Positions 42,961 to 55,985 of a stretch of DNA of 64,000 bases are shown piece after piece; position 1 is the stretch's first letter; each line of letters opens with the position of its first letter. The position numbers were made by a program, and so were the translations under genes. The DNA is from Terebella lapidaria (lineage: Eukaryota; Annelida; Polychaeta; Terebellida; Terebellidae). The notes below the pieces were generated by a model. That model saw nothing but the letters and a program-made list of their open reading frames with translations. It did not search any database and had not been told where the DNA came from. The stretch spans positions 15,000,694-15,064,693 of the forward strand of contig OX424570.1 of assembly GCA_949152475.1 (NCBI GenBank), read 5' to 3'.

Positions 42961-45900
42961 TATCTGTCATGGTTTTTTCGTCCGTCGTCCGTCCGTCCGG
43001 TTAAAACATTTAGGGTTAAGAAAATGGGATAAGGGGTTACTTCTGGGGATAAGGGACTTGCTGGAGATAGGAAATGTAACACGTGAAAAGCCCTAGAACT
43101 TAATCTGTTGGGACGTCCGTCCATCGTCCGTTTGGCAAATAACTTGTTTTGCCTTGATGAACCCTACTGAAAATTTACCAAAACATTCATGGGCTAATAT
43201 CCTGAGCTGTCTTGGAAGCCATTTTATTAAAATCAATTTATCCCATTTTCCTCAAAATGCATAAGATTCTCCCTATGTACCTTTGTGATGTGTATAGGTG
43301 TTGTTGCCTTTGAATTGGTGGTCTGTGAAAATATGTCATTATCGAAAAAAAAAACTTTTCAAGATGTAACTTGATTTCGAATTATATTCCATACGAAAAT
43401 GTGTGGCAACATTTTACGAACATGTTTTGACAATACAGTTGAAGATCAGTATTACAAGTTATATTTTGGAAAATCAATACTCTGTGCAATTCATGATATG
43501 CCGGTGAGCTACAGCACCCTTGGTGCTATGTTTTCTTCTTCTTTTCTTCTTCCTTTTCTTTTTTTTTTTTTTTTTTTCTTTGTTCATCTGTACTCATAAT
43601 TTCAGGCACCAGTATGTACAATAATAATGTCATTCCTACATTGAGATGTATGTTATGTTCGTGAAGTCTAACTGTTTATGACGAGCTGTGGGGTGCCTCA
43701 TTCATCATACATAATATCATACCTATCACACATAAACTGTTCAAAGAACGATTGAGGTGTACAGTCTGACAGACTCCAACCCCATAGCTCAGGGCTATAC
43801 AAAATTTTATGAATGTTCCTAATGACTGTTTCGGTATTGCCTTTTTTTTTCTTGGAATTAGGTATCATTTTCAAGATGGGTTAAACTAGATTCTATTGAC
43901 GCAATCGTCACTGGTGGATCTACGATTTCCTGCAAAAGGATGACAATTTAGCCAAAACATTTGTACATGCTACCCGATAAATCTACGTATCGTTGGTTTA
44001 GACTAAAGCAATACTAGTATCGTTTTAACGAAATTTCATGAAAACGATCTTTCTCCCTGTATCTCTGCCCCCTGCACTCCCCCCCCCTCCCCCCCCCCCC
44101 CCCCTCCTCCCCGCCATTAGATCCACTAGTGGCAGTTGTATAGTATAGCACCGTGTCTATACCTCTGTTTTGGGGGATACAATCAAAGATGAATATACAT
44201 GTATGTATAAGTATGTTGCGTATATTAACTGCGTTCTCCAAACGAATCATAATGTTGGCTTGAACAAAGCATGGCACATTATGACAAGGATTTTGACGAT
44301 GTCGTATGTTCCGTTCCATATATTTTATCGACCCGAAAATGTAATATATCCATAACTCAGGATCAACATAACGGTTTACAATATTTTATATTAAAAAAAA
44401 GTACAATTACGTAATATGAAGATAGGCTCAGGTTTGTATAGCAAAAGTTAAAAAAAATTTAAAAGCTGGTTAAATTGATATAATAGAAATTAGAATTACA
44501 CATACACATAAAAAATACACAAAATATATTATACGAAAATAATTTAATGTCATATTCGTGCGTTCACATAGAGGGTTACCAGAGTTCAGAGTTCACCAAG
44601 ACACTACTGTGAAATATCCTAACTCAGGAAAACGCCTCTATGTACCAGTGCTCTATATATGTCACCTGCCTAGGGCTACAAACGGTTGACACGTTGGGCA
44701 TATTTATGTGCATTACGTGCCTGTTTTTCTAACAGTTCCTATCGCTGTTGGCATTTGTCCCACCTAACGGTAACATGACATCATTGTCAATTTGATTGCC
44801 TTGTTGGCATTTTTACAGTGCTTTTTTCTCGGCTTGGCACAGTGCAAAATGTATTCATATCTGGTACATGTACATCGTAAAATTTTGTCAGTCAATATTT
44901 TGCGTGAGACGATATCATAACGGAATATTAAATCATGAAGTTATATATAGCCAATTATGAAAGGAGATTGATATTTTATAATCAATAATTGAATGAATAT
45001 ATTTATTATCATTCGTATATATGGGATTAGACATACTGTATTTTAAATTAAGAAGACTGGTGAATTGGTTTTTAGGTCCAAACAACTGCATAGTCTTCCA
45101 AATATTTGATGAGTCACGGGATTTAGACTCAATGTATACACTTTTCTGCTGAAAACACACCAAAAAAAACGTACGAACATTGCTGGATACCAAACAATCC
45201 GTCCAAAAATGTTTTTATTTATCACTGTGCACTTGCTTTACATGAAGGCAAAAATTTGCAACGCACTCCGCATAATATAACGGACGAGCCAGCCCATACA
45301 CTAAACATCCAGGAAATTCACACAGTACATTGTACACAAAACCGTCAGCGGTTCGTGCTAAATCCACAAATAGTTGCTGTTAAACAGCGGCAGATGTCGG
45401 TGTCAGGAAAAGTTCACGCAATACTCGAGTTATTTTGCTCAGGTGAAGACAACAATGACCCTAAGGGTGGCCCCCAGCCCGTCTGCCATCCAGATATGTT
45501 TAGTTTTTGTCTTTGGGGAAAATATACCGGTCAGACATTGATGATTTCATCTTCGAAGGTGAAATATTCCAACACGTATCACAAATTATTTACATTTTAT
45601 CCTGGATATTTTCTTCGGGGAGAAACGTACATTGCTCCGCTTTGTCAACTCTAAGAAATGAATTTTATTTAAAGATGGTGTCCTCACGTTTCAAAGAGAT
45701 ATTGCATCAGCAAATAACTGATGGATGCTACCTATTCATGAAGTTTCTTTGAATATGAACAATTATCTTCATATACAACATATGCGTAACCAATGCCAAC
45801 ACAGCCACCCACGCAATCAAAACTGTACATCTTTTCTGTCCAAACAGCGCCTGTTACTGGCTTTCGTTATCGGGCAAATTAATTACCAAATTATTTTCAT

Positions 45901-48900
45901 TAATCGTCAGTGAAAATATGGAGCACTCGTCTTTATTTTGGCGTGTGCGCAGTCGAGATGCCTAAATACTTCTGGAAAATGTCGGCTTGCCAGGGAAAAA
46001 GAAGGAATCCCAGCGCCACAAAAAAATCTAGACACAAAACATACCAGAACACTTAGCATGGTTGATGGTTGTTTCCGTGTTAGCCGCAGTCCGTAGTTTA
46101 CACAGCTGTTTGAACAGTTGGAGAGATAGTAGATCTACCGTCAGCATTTTACGGAGATCCTGGGGTTTTTTTTTTCAGGCTCATCCAGCAAAACTAGAAA
46201 CAGAAGTAGGAATCCAGACGATTTGGATCTAAATCTGAATATTTTCGGCTGGACCCTTAGGGTTTTTTGGGATGACCTTAAGTCTTGACATCAGCGCCAA
46301 AAATTCAGAAACTGTCTGTCCAAATTCACTGTTCAGAGATCAGGCTTTTTCGTCTGGCAGAATCGATAATGACTAACAATCTAGAAACTACAGTATATTC
46401 ACCAGTGTTGATTTAATAATATTATTGGCAGATAGAAATTTATAAAGAGACATTACAATATTCCTTATCAAAAGAATTATTTCCCAATGAACTGGTCCGA
46501 CTGTGTTAAATACCAAAACATGTAATTACTAGTCAAAGTTATTATTGGCAGTATGGCGTGCAATACTATGATCACTGCATCGGCTATTCTTTTTTTCTCG
46601 AAATCCATATAAATTATTACACTCACACAATTTCACATACATGTATATTTTAACAATACCTTTCCTGATATCAGCATGATAGTAAAATTGAGATCTTGAT
46701 GTAACCATTCCAGTAAGAGCAAATCCATGTAATTCACAAATCACAACCCTCTGTATGGCGGTTCAAGTGTGAATAAGAGTCTTATCACGCGAGATATCGA
46801 AGTGGTATCAACGATTAATCGACATGACACGTGTCAAAATGCCAAGTGCCTACATGTCCATCTGACATGAGATATCTGAAAAGCGATATAGCACTTTTGT
46901 TATCTGCAAGTATATCAACAGAGAGGCTACTCTACATATCGCGGTTAATATTACACACCGCATTTTTACGATGACATGTTCGTGTATATTCACGATATGG
47001 TTGTTGCTACCAAACATTGCATGTCAAATATTGCTGTTATCACATGCCAACATTAAAGGGCCATCTTTCTTATCTATTGACTTATGACTTTGCACTTTTA
47101 AGGGGTTCGATAACTGGTTACTCACTACCAAGCTTCGATTTAAATAAGGAATACAGGATTTATCAATATGCATACAAACACCTTAAAAACATTATGTATA
47201 AACCTTTATATGAAAAACTTCAAACAAATGATTTTACAACGATTTCATTAAAATGGTTCATATCTTGTAAATTGTTTTACCAAGATATTCCTAACTGTAA
47301 CTTATTCTTATCACTACAGAATTACCACTAGAATTATTTATTTCCTGGCGTTATCAAGACCCCTACCACATAATAGATGAGCAATTTGCACCAGTTCCCC
47401 AAATCAGGTAAGAAATGGAGGTAAAAATTGCTGCGTGAGTAGGTTTGCAAATGGAATGGGATAAGAGATATTGCGCCTACTTGTCTGCATGAAGTCCGAT
47501 TCCACGGTGTAAGTGAAAGAGGGATTTTTCATCCCTTTCGGATGGGGGGAGCAGGTTCAGGACGCACATGTATGCCCTCACAAATTGGCAGCACAGTAGG
47601 GGGAAGGGACTGTTCGCCTGATTGCAGCGGTGAGGGAACAGAGATGGGGAGCGAGTTCAAATCTGACCGCTGGGTACAACATACAACGTCCAGTTTCTTG
47701 CGGTCATCTCGGTTCCCTATCAGGGCTTAGACAATAAACAGTCTGCGGGCTGGACACTGATATCATGGCGGGCGGGGGGAGTCCGATCAATAGGATTAGT
47801 ACAGCGTCCGGTTTGAGATGGGAGTTCCCACGATCTGGGCTTTGTTGATTGGAGCGAGGGTGTATATTTTGGTGTTATCTACAGCTCTTTTTTTCCGTTG
47901 GAACAAGCATTAGATCTACAATCATACACGTAGAAGGCGCCGTGGGGTTTATTCTCTGTGTGAGAAACAATACCTTGTACCGGGTAATCAGGCTCGGACA
48001 TATTTGCCAAAAACATTATAACATGGCGATGTATTGTTTCATATAAGTAGCTTACGTGTACATGCATTGAACCATGATTATCACTTGATATTTCCGGCAT
48101 ATTTTCCTGCATGATTATTGCCAAGTTCAAACCCAGGCTCCACATTTCGTTAGGACATCATGCATGCCAACACAATTCTATGCATCTGTATATATCCTTC
48201 ATACAAATTCTTATACATGTATACGTATACGCAAATTAAGGCCATCAACATAAGTCAACATGACTTATAATGTTCAATTATTCTTGGTCATATCAGGTTG
48301 TTTCTTAGATCTGCCAGAGCCCCCAGCCCCCCCCCCCCCCCCCCCCTGGGAATTACGTCACACAAGAAAACTGACACAAACTCAGTGTTTTAAACCTGCC
48401 AATCTGTCATGCAAACAGGATTTCTGGCCGTTAGGCTAATGCTATATAGATGATGGACACGTGTCCGTGTATTTGGATATTTCTAGCCCCGTGCATTTAA
48501 TCTCCCACAAAAGTTAACCCAAAACACCTGGTTAAATATTTGACATTGTATTTTAATACAGGGTCAATTTCTCACACCAAAGAACGCGTTTTTCCATAGT
48601 TTAGCGTGCTGGTATTTCTCAAGTGGGTCTATACATGTTTGTGAAATTCGAACTTGTATTAATCATAATAAAGACGCAAGTGCCAAACAGTATGTGGGCT
48701 TTTAGCTTTCTTTCATCAAAGTAAACAAAATTTGGTCGAATTTTTGCATATCAATAGTGCCACGATCACAAAATATGCCCCCAACCGTCAGACCACCAAG
48801 TTACAAAGGAAATTCCTGCCTACGATCGTAATAAGATATCCTTGACAAAAACGACCACATAATGAGAAATAATACGTCGAAAACTGAAAATCGATGGCCG

Positions 48901-49380
48901 TATGTCCAACCCCAAGAATCCCCGATATTTTTGACATTCGACAGACGCGAGAGCTTCGAGCCAATTTTCCGAAGTGAGGTCGGTGTTTCATAGAAATGCT
49001 GCGAATACCGTACTCCATCGAGCTTTAGTATCCAATTTCCTCAATTTCGTCGAGGCCCTGTAAATTGGGTTTCACCACACGCCAACTCCATTCCCCACCC
49101 ACCCCCTAATGCAAAATCTGGCGCCCATTCATACGGATGCCACGTCGGATCTATTCATTACGAAGTCGGCTGCATTTTTTAAATATTGGAAATGGAAAAC
49201 GTATTGGGGCTTCAGTTTTGACATGATTAATATAAACTTGTTTACGAAACCTTGCCGTTCATCATAATAATTGGCAAAATTGAAATGAAACCTTTCAAGC
49301 TTATTGAAGGTCGAATTCAAGATCACCACTAAAATCACTGCATACGAATTTCCATTTCGACATGTTCGATAAAATAACGA
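42961..49380. other. gene-poor spacer, 6.4 kb
   Basis: No recognisable exon. It contains GTCC/GGAC-rich fragments near 42,978-43,005 and 43,111-43,133, a pyrimidine tract near 43,527-43,583, C runs near 44,074-44,108 and 48,329-48,347, and a stretch near 44,250-44,320 related to the duplicated blocks (GAACAAAGCATGG-AC-TTATGA). Open frames at 45,256-45,654 and 47,017-47,331 have no family resemblance I can see and are probably chance. Confidence 0.4.
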
Positions 49381-49855
49381 AATTACAGCCAGATAAAAGT
49401 TTTCACCCAAAGTTATACTTCAACTCAGAATATTTGACAAATTTGGTTCCAAGTTGAAATTCAAGCAAAAGTTGACAAAAACTGCATTTCAAGATGACTA
49501 AATTGGAGCCAGATCGAACTTTTCACCATAAGTGATATTTCAACTCATACTATATGCCAAACTTGGTTCCAAGTTGAAATTCAAAGTAAAAGTTGACCAA
49601 AACTACATTTCAAGATGACGAAATAGGAGCCAGATCAAACTTTTCACCATAATTTAAATTTTAATTCATAATAATTATGTGCCAAACTTGGTTTCGAGCT
49701 GAAATTCAAGTAAAAGTTTACCAAAACTGCATGTCACGATGACGAAATTGGAGCCAGATCGATTTTTTCACCATAAATTATATTTTAATTCATAATATGT
49801 GCCAAACTTGGTTTCAAGTTGAAATTCAAAGTAAAAATTGACTTTAATGGTAAAA
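49381..49855. repeat. tandem array, about 120-bp unit, four copies
   Basis: GGAGCCAGATCGAACTTTTCACC and GCCAAACTTGGTTCCAAGTTGAAA-type segments recur. AGCCAGAT anchors lie at 49,387, 49,507, 49,628 and 49,752. Divergence between units is moderate. Confidence 0.8.
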
Positions 49856-49860
49856 ATAAT

Positions 49861-50270
49861 GTTAACTTATCCGGTTACACCCATGAAATCTCTACTGGAC
49901 AAAACTTTTAAATTGTTGAGCCCAATAATAAATGTTTCTTGTCTTAACTATTTTTCTTGAGGTCATTAATAGACTTAACTAGTAAAAATGATGTTAACTT
50001 ATTCGGCTACAGCCATGAAATCTCTACTGCACAGAAGCTTTACCTTGTTGAGCCCAATAATAAATGTTTCTTGTCTTAACTATTTTTATTGTGGTCAATA
50101 ATAGACTTAACTAGTGAAAATAATGTTAACTTATTTGGTTACACCTGTGAAATCTCTACTGGACAAAACCTTTACCTTGTTGAGCTCAATAATAAATGTT
50201 TCTCATCTTAACTTTTTTTATTGTGGTCAATAATAGACTTAACTAGTAAAACCAATGTTAACTTATTCAG
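49861..50270. repeat. tandem array, exact 132-bp period, three copies
   Basis: GTTAACTTAT starts at 49,861, 49,993, 50,125 and 50,257. Units share CCCAATAATAAATGTTTCT and AATAGACTTAACTAGT. It directly follows the 120-bp array. Confidence 0.85.
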
Positions 50271-50721
50271 TAATATTGTTCTGTTTTCACCAAAAACATC
50301 AGTTCTGTATTCTGAACAAGAATCCAGTGCAATTTGCTTTCATAGTACAGGCTATTGGAGTGATCACACATGTCAAAGTAGGCATTTTAATTGTTGTAAT
50401 AAGTTAACCTCTCAAACTTATTAATATTTATTCGATCATTCTGAAAAACAATAGGTTTCGTGTGATGGTCTTTCTCATTGAGCCTGTGCGATTTCATCAT
50501 CATTCATCGAAAACTCCCACCCGTAGAGCGTTCACAACCCATGTGTGTTAAACAGGCTAATTTGAGCACAAAATGTTACGCCAATCGGCTATTTTGGTTG
50601 CTATGGCAACCAAAATCGATAGGTGTTGAGATCTCACCATAAGTCATGTCTATATAAAATATTATCAAAATCGGTTCAGATTTGTAAGCTGTAGCGCGTT
50701 CACAAGAAAGTGTCTGCGGAC

Positions 50722-50722
<1 letters not shown>

Positions 50723-50760
<38 letters not shown>
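50723..50760 (+). repeat. CGG trinucleotide repeat
   Basis: About 12-13 uninterrupted CGG units. Reverse frames read as poly-Pro or poly-Arg, which I do not take as coding. Confidence 0.9.
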
Positions 50761-50761
<1 letters not shown>

Positions 50762-50779
50762 GACGATCGTAAATCCATA

Positions 50780-50808
50780 GTATCCGCCGAACTTTGTTCG
50801 GGGGATAC
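50780..50808. repeat. hairpin, 13-bp stem
   Basis: GTATCCGCCGAAC pairs with GTTCGGGGGATAC with one mismatch around a TTT loop, 20 bp from the CGG repeat. Confidence 0.55.
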
Positions 50809-50809
50809 A

Positions 50810-53529
50810 ATGAGTAATTCCGGTAAATAGCTTCGTACGTATTCGTGCCCGCCACATTTTATATGCAAAAAGAAACCCCAAGCTAGCAGATGAAAATATA
50901 TTTTTCAATCTCCACCTATACTTATTGGCCCCATTAATTTCTTTTTGCCTGAAATAACCTTAAGATATACCGTGTTAGGCATATAACCATAATATAGACT
51001 GCTTTAAAATACGTAGTAAATACACTTAGAAGAATTCAATATTAACGGTGAACTTCAAAGTATTGTTCATATGATATATTTTGGCGGTTCAACGTGGCTA
51101 AACATACTAACAAACTTGTACAGGTATTACAAAGCCCTGTCAATATAAATAGAACTACTTGGACTTTGCATAAATTGCACCTGGTGACCTCTGGTGGTGA
51201 ATAATGATTTTCGGTTTTCGGGCGATCCAAGTGTTTGCCAATTTCTGCTTCTATGTTTACATGTGCGGGCCCTACGCGAAACGCAGGCAAAATATATACC
51301 AGTGCTAAACACACAAACGAGTTCAAATAGTTTCCATGTCACTTTTTGACGTTATTAATTTTCAAGACCAGTAAAATTTTGCCCACCCCAATATGAAGAA
51401 AATACACGTCATAAGACAAGATATTGCGCAAAATAACACTCTTCCATCATATATTAGAATATTTCAACACATGGCCCTATAATTATTACTGCCATGGCAA
51501 CTATTAACACCCAGATGTGACAACCATGTAACAAGCACACCTGGGCATACAAAATCTCTATGGCAACGGCTTTTTCCCCCTTGCTCATTTCTGACTGAAC
51601 CAGTTGTAAAACACTTCTTTTCTTGGTGAAAGCATGGCGAATTTGTAACATCTGCCAAATTTCGAAAATTGTAGACAGGAAGGCACGGCATGCCATGTTA
51701 AACATCTCCACTGGCCCCACACAACCGCCGGCCTGAAATAACTCCCTCAGCTCCCCCCGCCCCTCCCCTTCCTAGTCACACGAAAAACATCACTGAAAAC
51801 AGTCTACAGTACAATGGTACAACGTACTGTTTTACTTTTGCTTTTCATCAAAAAAACAACCCGGCCAGGTTCCATAATTCCTGGGTACATGCTGATTTCA
51901 TATCATTCTCGTCCTATTATGTAACACTGTTTTCATGTGAACAAGCTGCCTGCCTAATATTCGCATATGAAATTGATGCCAAGTCTCAGTATGCTAGGCC
52001 TATGTTGAATTTTCGTTTCGTAAACGGCTCCTATATAATTAAGTCACACAAACACAACATGTCCTTTCATATTTGTATATTTTTGTTTTCATTTTTACTT
52101 CAATGTCACATATTTACATGTAAATATTACAAGTTCTAATATGAATGAAACACAATAAACGGTACAACTGCATGATCATAATAATATTATTATTTCTAAG
52201 TTTGACATTATATACACTGTAAATATTTACAGTGCCACTGCTAAAAACACCATTACACACTGAACAATTACCATGCATGCATCCTCACAGCAAAATTCAA
52301 GCTCACGGGAAATATATCGGCTAAAATAAATTACATTTTCACCTACACAACTAAGGCATTTATGACATATACAGAAGACAGTGATTGTTCGAAAATTCCT
52401 ACATTTGGAATAGGAATCAGTTTGCGAATGCCATTCAATTACTTTCTCTGAACTTTCAGGGAAAATGCTTCACTATAAGGTTCTACATAAGTGGGAGGTT
52501 CAAAAACAATTTCAACATTTGAAAGTAATCTCTAGGTAATTTGCATAAACATAACTCACAACTGAATCAGCGATAAAAAAAAACCGTAACTGTTTGCGTT
52601 TTTGGCACATCTGCTTTCCTAAATGAAGAACAACGTACGAAACATAGCAAAAAGCAAGATCAATTGATAAACTGACAACATACGTATTGAATCACGATAA
52701 AGCTACATTCAACTTCACATGCAGCACAGCTAACTGCATATTCTATGTGTCATTTTGCATGCAAGCACATGAAAGACAATATAAAACTAAATCACTGACT
52801 GAAAACATTGAAGATAATCATCGCAACATTGGCAGCAGTATCGCTGTAACTCTGCATTGTTATTGACGATTGAATAGATTGATTACCGTTTTAAAACTGG
52901 CAAAAGTTACTGTCACATCTCGCAATGTCATGTAAATTGACAAAATGATATTATTGGTAGTCATTCACAATACTAGTATAAAGATGGTGAAAACTCTTAA
53001 AATCAAGTCACATATCACTTCTTTTTATATTATATGTGTATATATACTCAGCTATCAAAAACTAATCATACAAGCGCAAGACATATAGGGCACTATATAA
53101 CATGTACAAACAGGATATATATTTAGACGAAAAATATCCTAAAAATTTGTGTGCACCTTAGAGCATTATATAGTTTGATTTTGCCTTTGAGTTGAACACA
53201 AGTTCCATGCACGGCTGCAAACTAGAGTGCAATAATATAACTCCACATGAATCTTTGCACATACTTTTGCCCCTTATTGCTCTTCATACTAGAAATTCAT
53301 GGCACATACATATACACTATTAACACAATACCTCAAAACCAACAGCTCAGAATTCATATTTCAGTGGTCCATATATACACTAATGAAATGACTTTTCTCA
53401 ACACATGTCCATTTGAGATTATTCCATGCAATGATGTGTGTGATATCCATTTCGGGATACATGTGCAAAACAAAATAGTGTATATTATACAGTTTTTGTA
53501 TAGCGTTCAGTATTTTCAAAATCGACCAA
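50810..53529. other. region downstream of Frizzled, probably including its 3' UTR
   Basis: No coding exon seen. The part next to 53,529 should be Frizzled 3' UTR, but no clear AATAAA on the minus strand was found within about 1.5 kb, so its end is not placed. Confidence 0.4.
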
Positions 53530-55248
53530 TCAGACGACAGCTTCCCTGTTCGCTTCTCGCCTTGATCCTGGTCGACCACAAAGTCTCTGGTGGAATTTCT
53601 GCCATGACTGGATGGTTTTCCCCGACCAAATCCAGAAACCTGATGTGATTCCAACAATAAGAGTCATGAGATATTTAATCATGAATACTGTGAAGTCAGG
53701 AGACTGCAGTTTGTCCAGGCGCGCGGGGCACGCGACGTAACGATGTTTTGAACATAGGTGGCGCTGCCACAGTAGCATCCACTCATCGCGGAAAGATTGT
53801 TCGTAGAAAAAGCAAGCGATGACTACGGTAGCGGGTACGGTGTAGAGAACACTGAAGATTCCAATGCGGACCATCAGCTTTTCCAGTTTGTCCGTCTTCG
53901 TGCCGTCGTGTTTCATGATCGTCCTGATGCGGAAAAGTGACACAAAGCCGGCGAGGAGGAACGATGTTCCCAAAATGAGGTACACCACCAGTGGGGCCAG
54001 GATGAAACCCCACAGTGCGTCTTTACTCGTGATTCCCGTGAAGCAAACTCCACTCAGTACATCGCCGTCGACCTCACTCATAGCAAGAATCGCGATGGTC
54101 TTAATGGCGGGAACAGCCCAGGCTGCCAAGTGGAAGTACTGGGAATTCCCCTCGATCGCCTCGTGGCCCCACTTCATCCCGGCGGAGAGGAACCACGTCA
54201 ACGTGAGAATAACCCACCAAATACTGGAGGCCATCATGAAGAAATAGACGAGCATGAAGATGATCGTACAAAACTCGTTCTTTGTGCCTTGTGTGACGAC
54301 TTTTTTCATCGCGTATCGCAGGTGGATTGAATCCTCCGGGTCGTAGGGGTCGGCACACGCAATTTTATCTTGGAAGGCGAAGCCGAGGATATAACACACG
54401 GAGACGACGAAGTAGCAGCCAGAAATGAAGATGATAGGGCGTTCAGGGTAGCAGAATCGAGGCATATCCACGAGAAACGTGAGCATGGTGAAAAGTGTCG
54501 ACAAGGCGCAGAGACTGGACCAGATTCCAATCCAGTACCACATCAGTTCCCGCTTTTCCGGCCCAAAGAAAACATCATCTTTGGGGTCGCAAAGCATTCC
54601 GCAGTTCATGACGTCTTTGCCTGCGATGTTGACCGAGTATTTTTTGTCCTTATCGACACTGTACTCTTCCGGGCATTCGAAATCGTGAGAGTTTCTGTAC
54701 GTGTGGTTGAACGGGTTATAACCCCAGTCTTGGTCAAAGTTCTTTCCGCCAGAATTTGGTCGCTGTGTAGGCTGCACATTTTCCGTGTTATTTTCGCCCA
54801 CGCAAAGTCCACTGACAGGAAACTTACTACATTCCAGACCTTCAGGCCACTCAAAGCCGAATTTGTTCATGAGTCCTTCACATCCGCTCCTCGCCTGTTC
54901 ACAGAGTGATTTGCAAGGTGGAATGGCATTTTCAAGCACCGTACACACTGGCACATACATGGCGCAGAGGAAGAACTTCAGGTACGGGCTGCACTGGACT
55001 TTGACGAGTGGGAAGAACTGACTGACTTCCAAACCCGCATCGTTTTGCGTCTGATGATGTAGCAAGTTTGGCATGATTGTTGTGTTGTATGCAATGTCCT
55101 TGCACATTGGTATGGTGATAGGCTCGCATCGGTCATGCATGGGTAGTCCTGAATCACCGGTCATCTGTGTACGACCATAACTGTCTTGACCTCCGGAGAT
55201 CCCAGCAAATGTTCCCAGTAAAAACAGCAGTAAAACATGCGACTCCAT
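53530..55248 (-). CDS. Frizzled receptor, Fzd1/2/7 type
   Basis: A single-exon ORF of 572 residues, close to the usual Frizzled length. There is a signal peptide at 1-20. The cysteine-rich Wnt-binding domain spans about 38-150, with all ten cysteines (41, 49, 86, 95, 102, 112, 116, 123, 140, 149) and the sequon NTT at 55. A linker is followed by seven membrane segments between about 238 and 542. The cytoplasmic KTIQSW (544-549) fits the KTxxxW motif that recruits Dishevelled. The phrases [20 protein letters not shown] and LMNKFGF place it in the Fzd1/2/7 group, and intronless coding is common there. The C-terminus is EAVV, whereas relatives usually end in an ETxV PDZ ligand, so the key Thr at -2 is replaced. 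It receives Wnt at the plasma membrane. Start: ATG at 55,248 in a good context, immediately followed by the signal peptide. Confidence 0.95.
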   Translation of the reverse strand: MESHVLLLFLLGTFAGISGGQDSYGRTQMTGDSGLPMHDRCEPITIPMCKDIAYNTTIMPNLLHHQTQNDAGLEVSQFFPLVKVQCSPYLKFFLCAMYVPVCTVLENAIPPCKSLCEQARSGCEGLMNKFGFEWPEGLECSKFPVSGLCVGENNTENVQPTQRPNSGGKNFDQDWGYNPFNHTYRNSHDFECPEEYSVDKDKKYSVNIAGKDVMNCGMLCDPKDDVFFGPEKRELMWYWIGIWSSLCALSTLFTMLTFLVDMPRFCYPERPIIFISGCYFVVSVCYILGFAFQDKIACADPYDPEDSIHLRYAMKKVVTQGTKNEFCTIIFMLVYFFMMASSIWWVILTLTWFLSAGMKWGHEAIEGNSQYFHLAAWAVPAIKTIAILAMSEVDGDVLSGVCFTGITSKDALWGFILAPLVVYLILGTSFLLAGFVSLFRIRTIMKHDGTKTDKLEKLMVRIGIFSVLYTVPATVVIACFFYEQSFRDEWMLLWQRHLCSKHRYVACPARLDKLQSPDFTVFMIKYLMTLIVGITSGFWIWSGKTIQSWQKFHQRLCGRPGSRREANREAVV

Positions 55249-55794
55249 GATTGCAAAACTACACTGTTCAATTCTTCATGTAAAATATCCAGACACAATA
55301 TCAAATCGATCTATACACACAGTTAAAATCCAAAGAATAAAATCTCAGGCTAAAAACAGCTATCCGGAATGTTCTTTCAGAGAAAGCACAGTGCTAGGGT
55401 TTGGCAGACGGTTTGACTCATAAAGTGTCTGCACATAGCCAGTGCAGACAGCTGAGGCCGGGTCCTGTTTCTTTCTGATTACAACCCGCCGTGCCGTTGA
55501 TTAATAATTTCCTAAATTCCCACTGGAAAGCGTTCAATGATCGCACTCAAAGTAATCCATTCTCCATCGGTGAACTTTGTTTGATTGAATCCACTCGAAA
55601 ACCATCGCCTCACAGCAGCGTACAGCCAGCAAATGAAGCTTCTATGCGAAAACACTTCACTTTGCTATCCTTCGGCTGTTTTGCATGGTGCTATCATGGC
55701 TGCCCTGCCTTTGTGCGAAAGAGAGCCGCTTTTCAAAGCCTTCTATCGCCAGTACTGACGGTTTCTAACTCCCTTAGCCACTGACACCTCTCTA

Positions 55795-55985
55795 TATTGC
55801 CTATCGTCTGGACCGCCGCGGTCTGGTAAGTCTAGAGACCGCCCACCCCTCGTTAGTCAGCCCTAGGCATTCGCATACATTGCGGGTCACGTGCCTAGCA
55901 CCGCGCCTGTTGATTGGCTCAACAGCTAATTACCTATTATTGCGGTCTGGCTTTTCCATTGGCCTCCCGGTGTGAAAACTTCTCG
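55795..55985 (-). promoter_or_regulatory. probable Frizzled promoter region
   Basis: A GC-richer island in AT-rich surroundings, 550-740 bp upstream of the Frizzled start codon. On the minus strand it has two CCAAT boxes (ATTGG on the plus strand at 55,913-55,917 and 55,958-55,962) and an E-box CACGTG (55,888-55,893). No TATA box is evident. The transcription start is not resolved. Confidence 0.45.

Noticed and set aside
45256..45654. 132-codon ORF as a host exon
   Set aside because: No domain, no flanking splice signals of note, no repeat of the frame elsewhere; about the length expected by chance in 64 kb.
53864..54909. Plus-strand ORFs over the Frizzled gene
   Set aside because: They are antisense shadows of the GC-richer Frizzled coding sequence.
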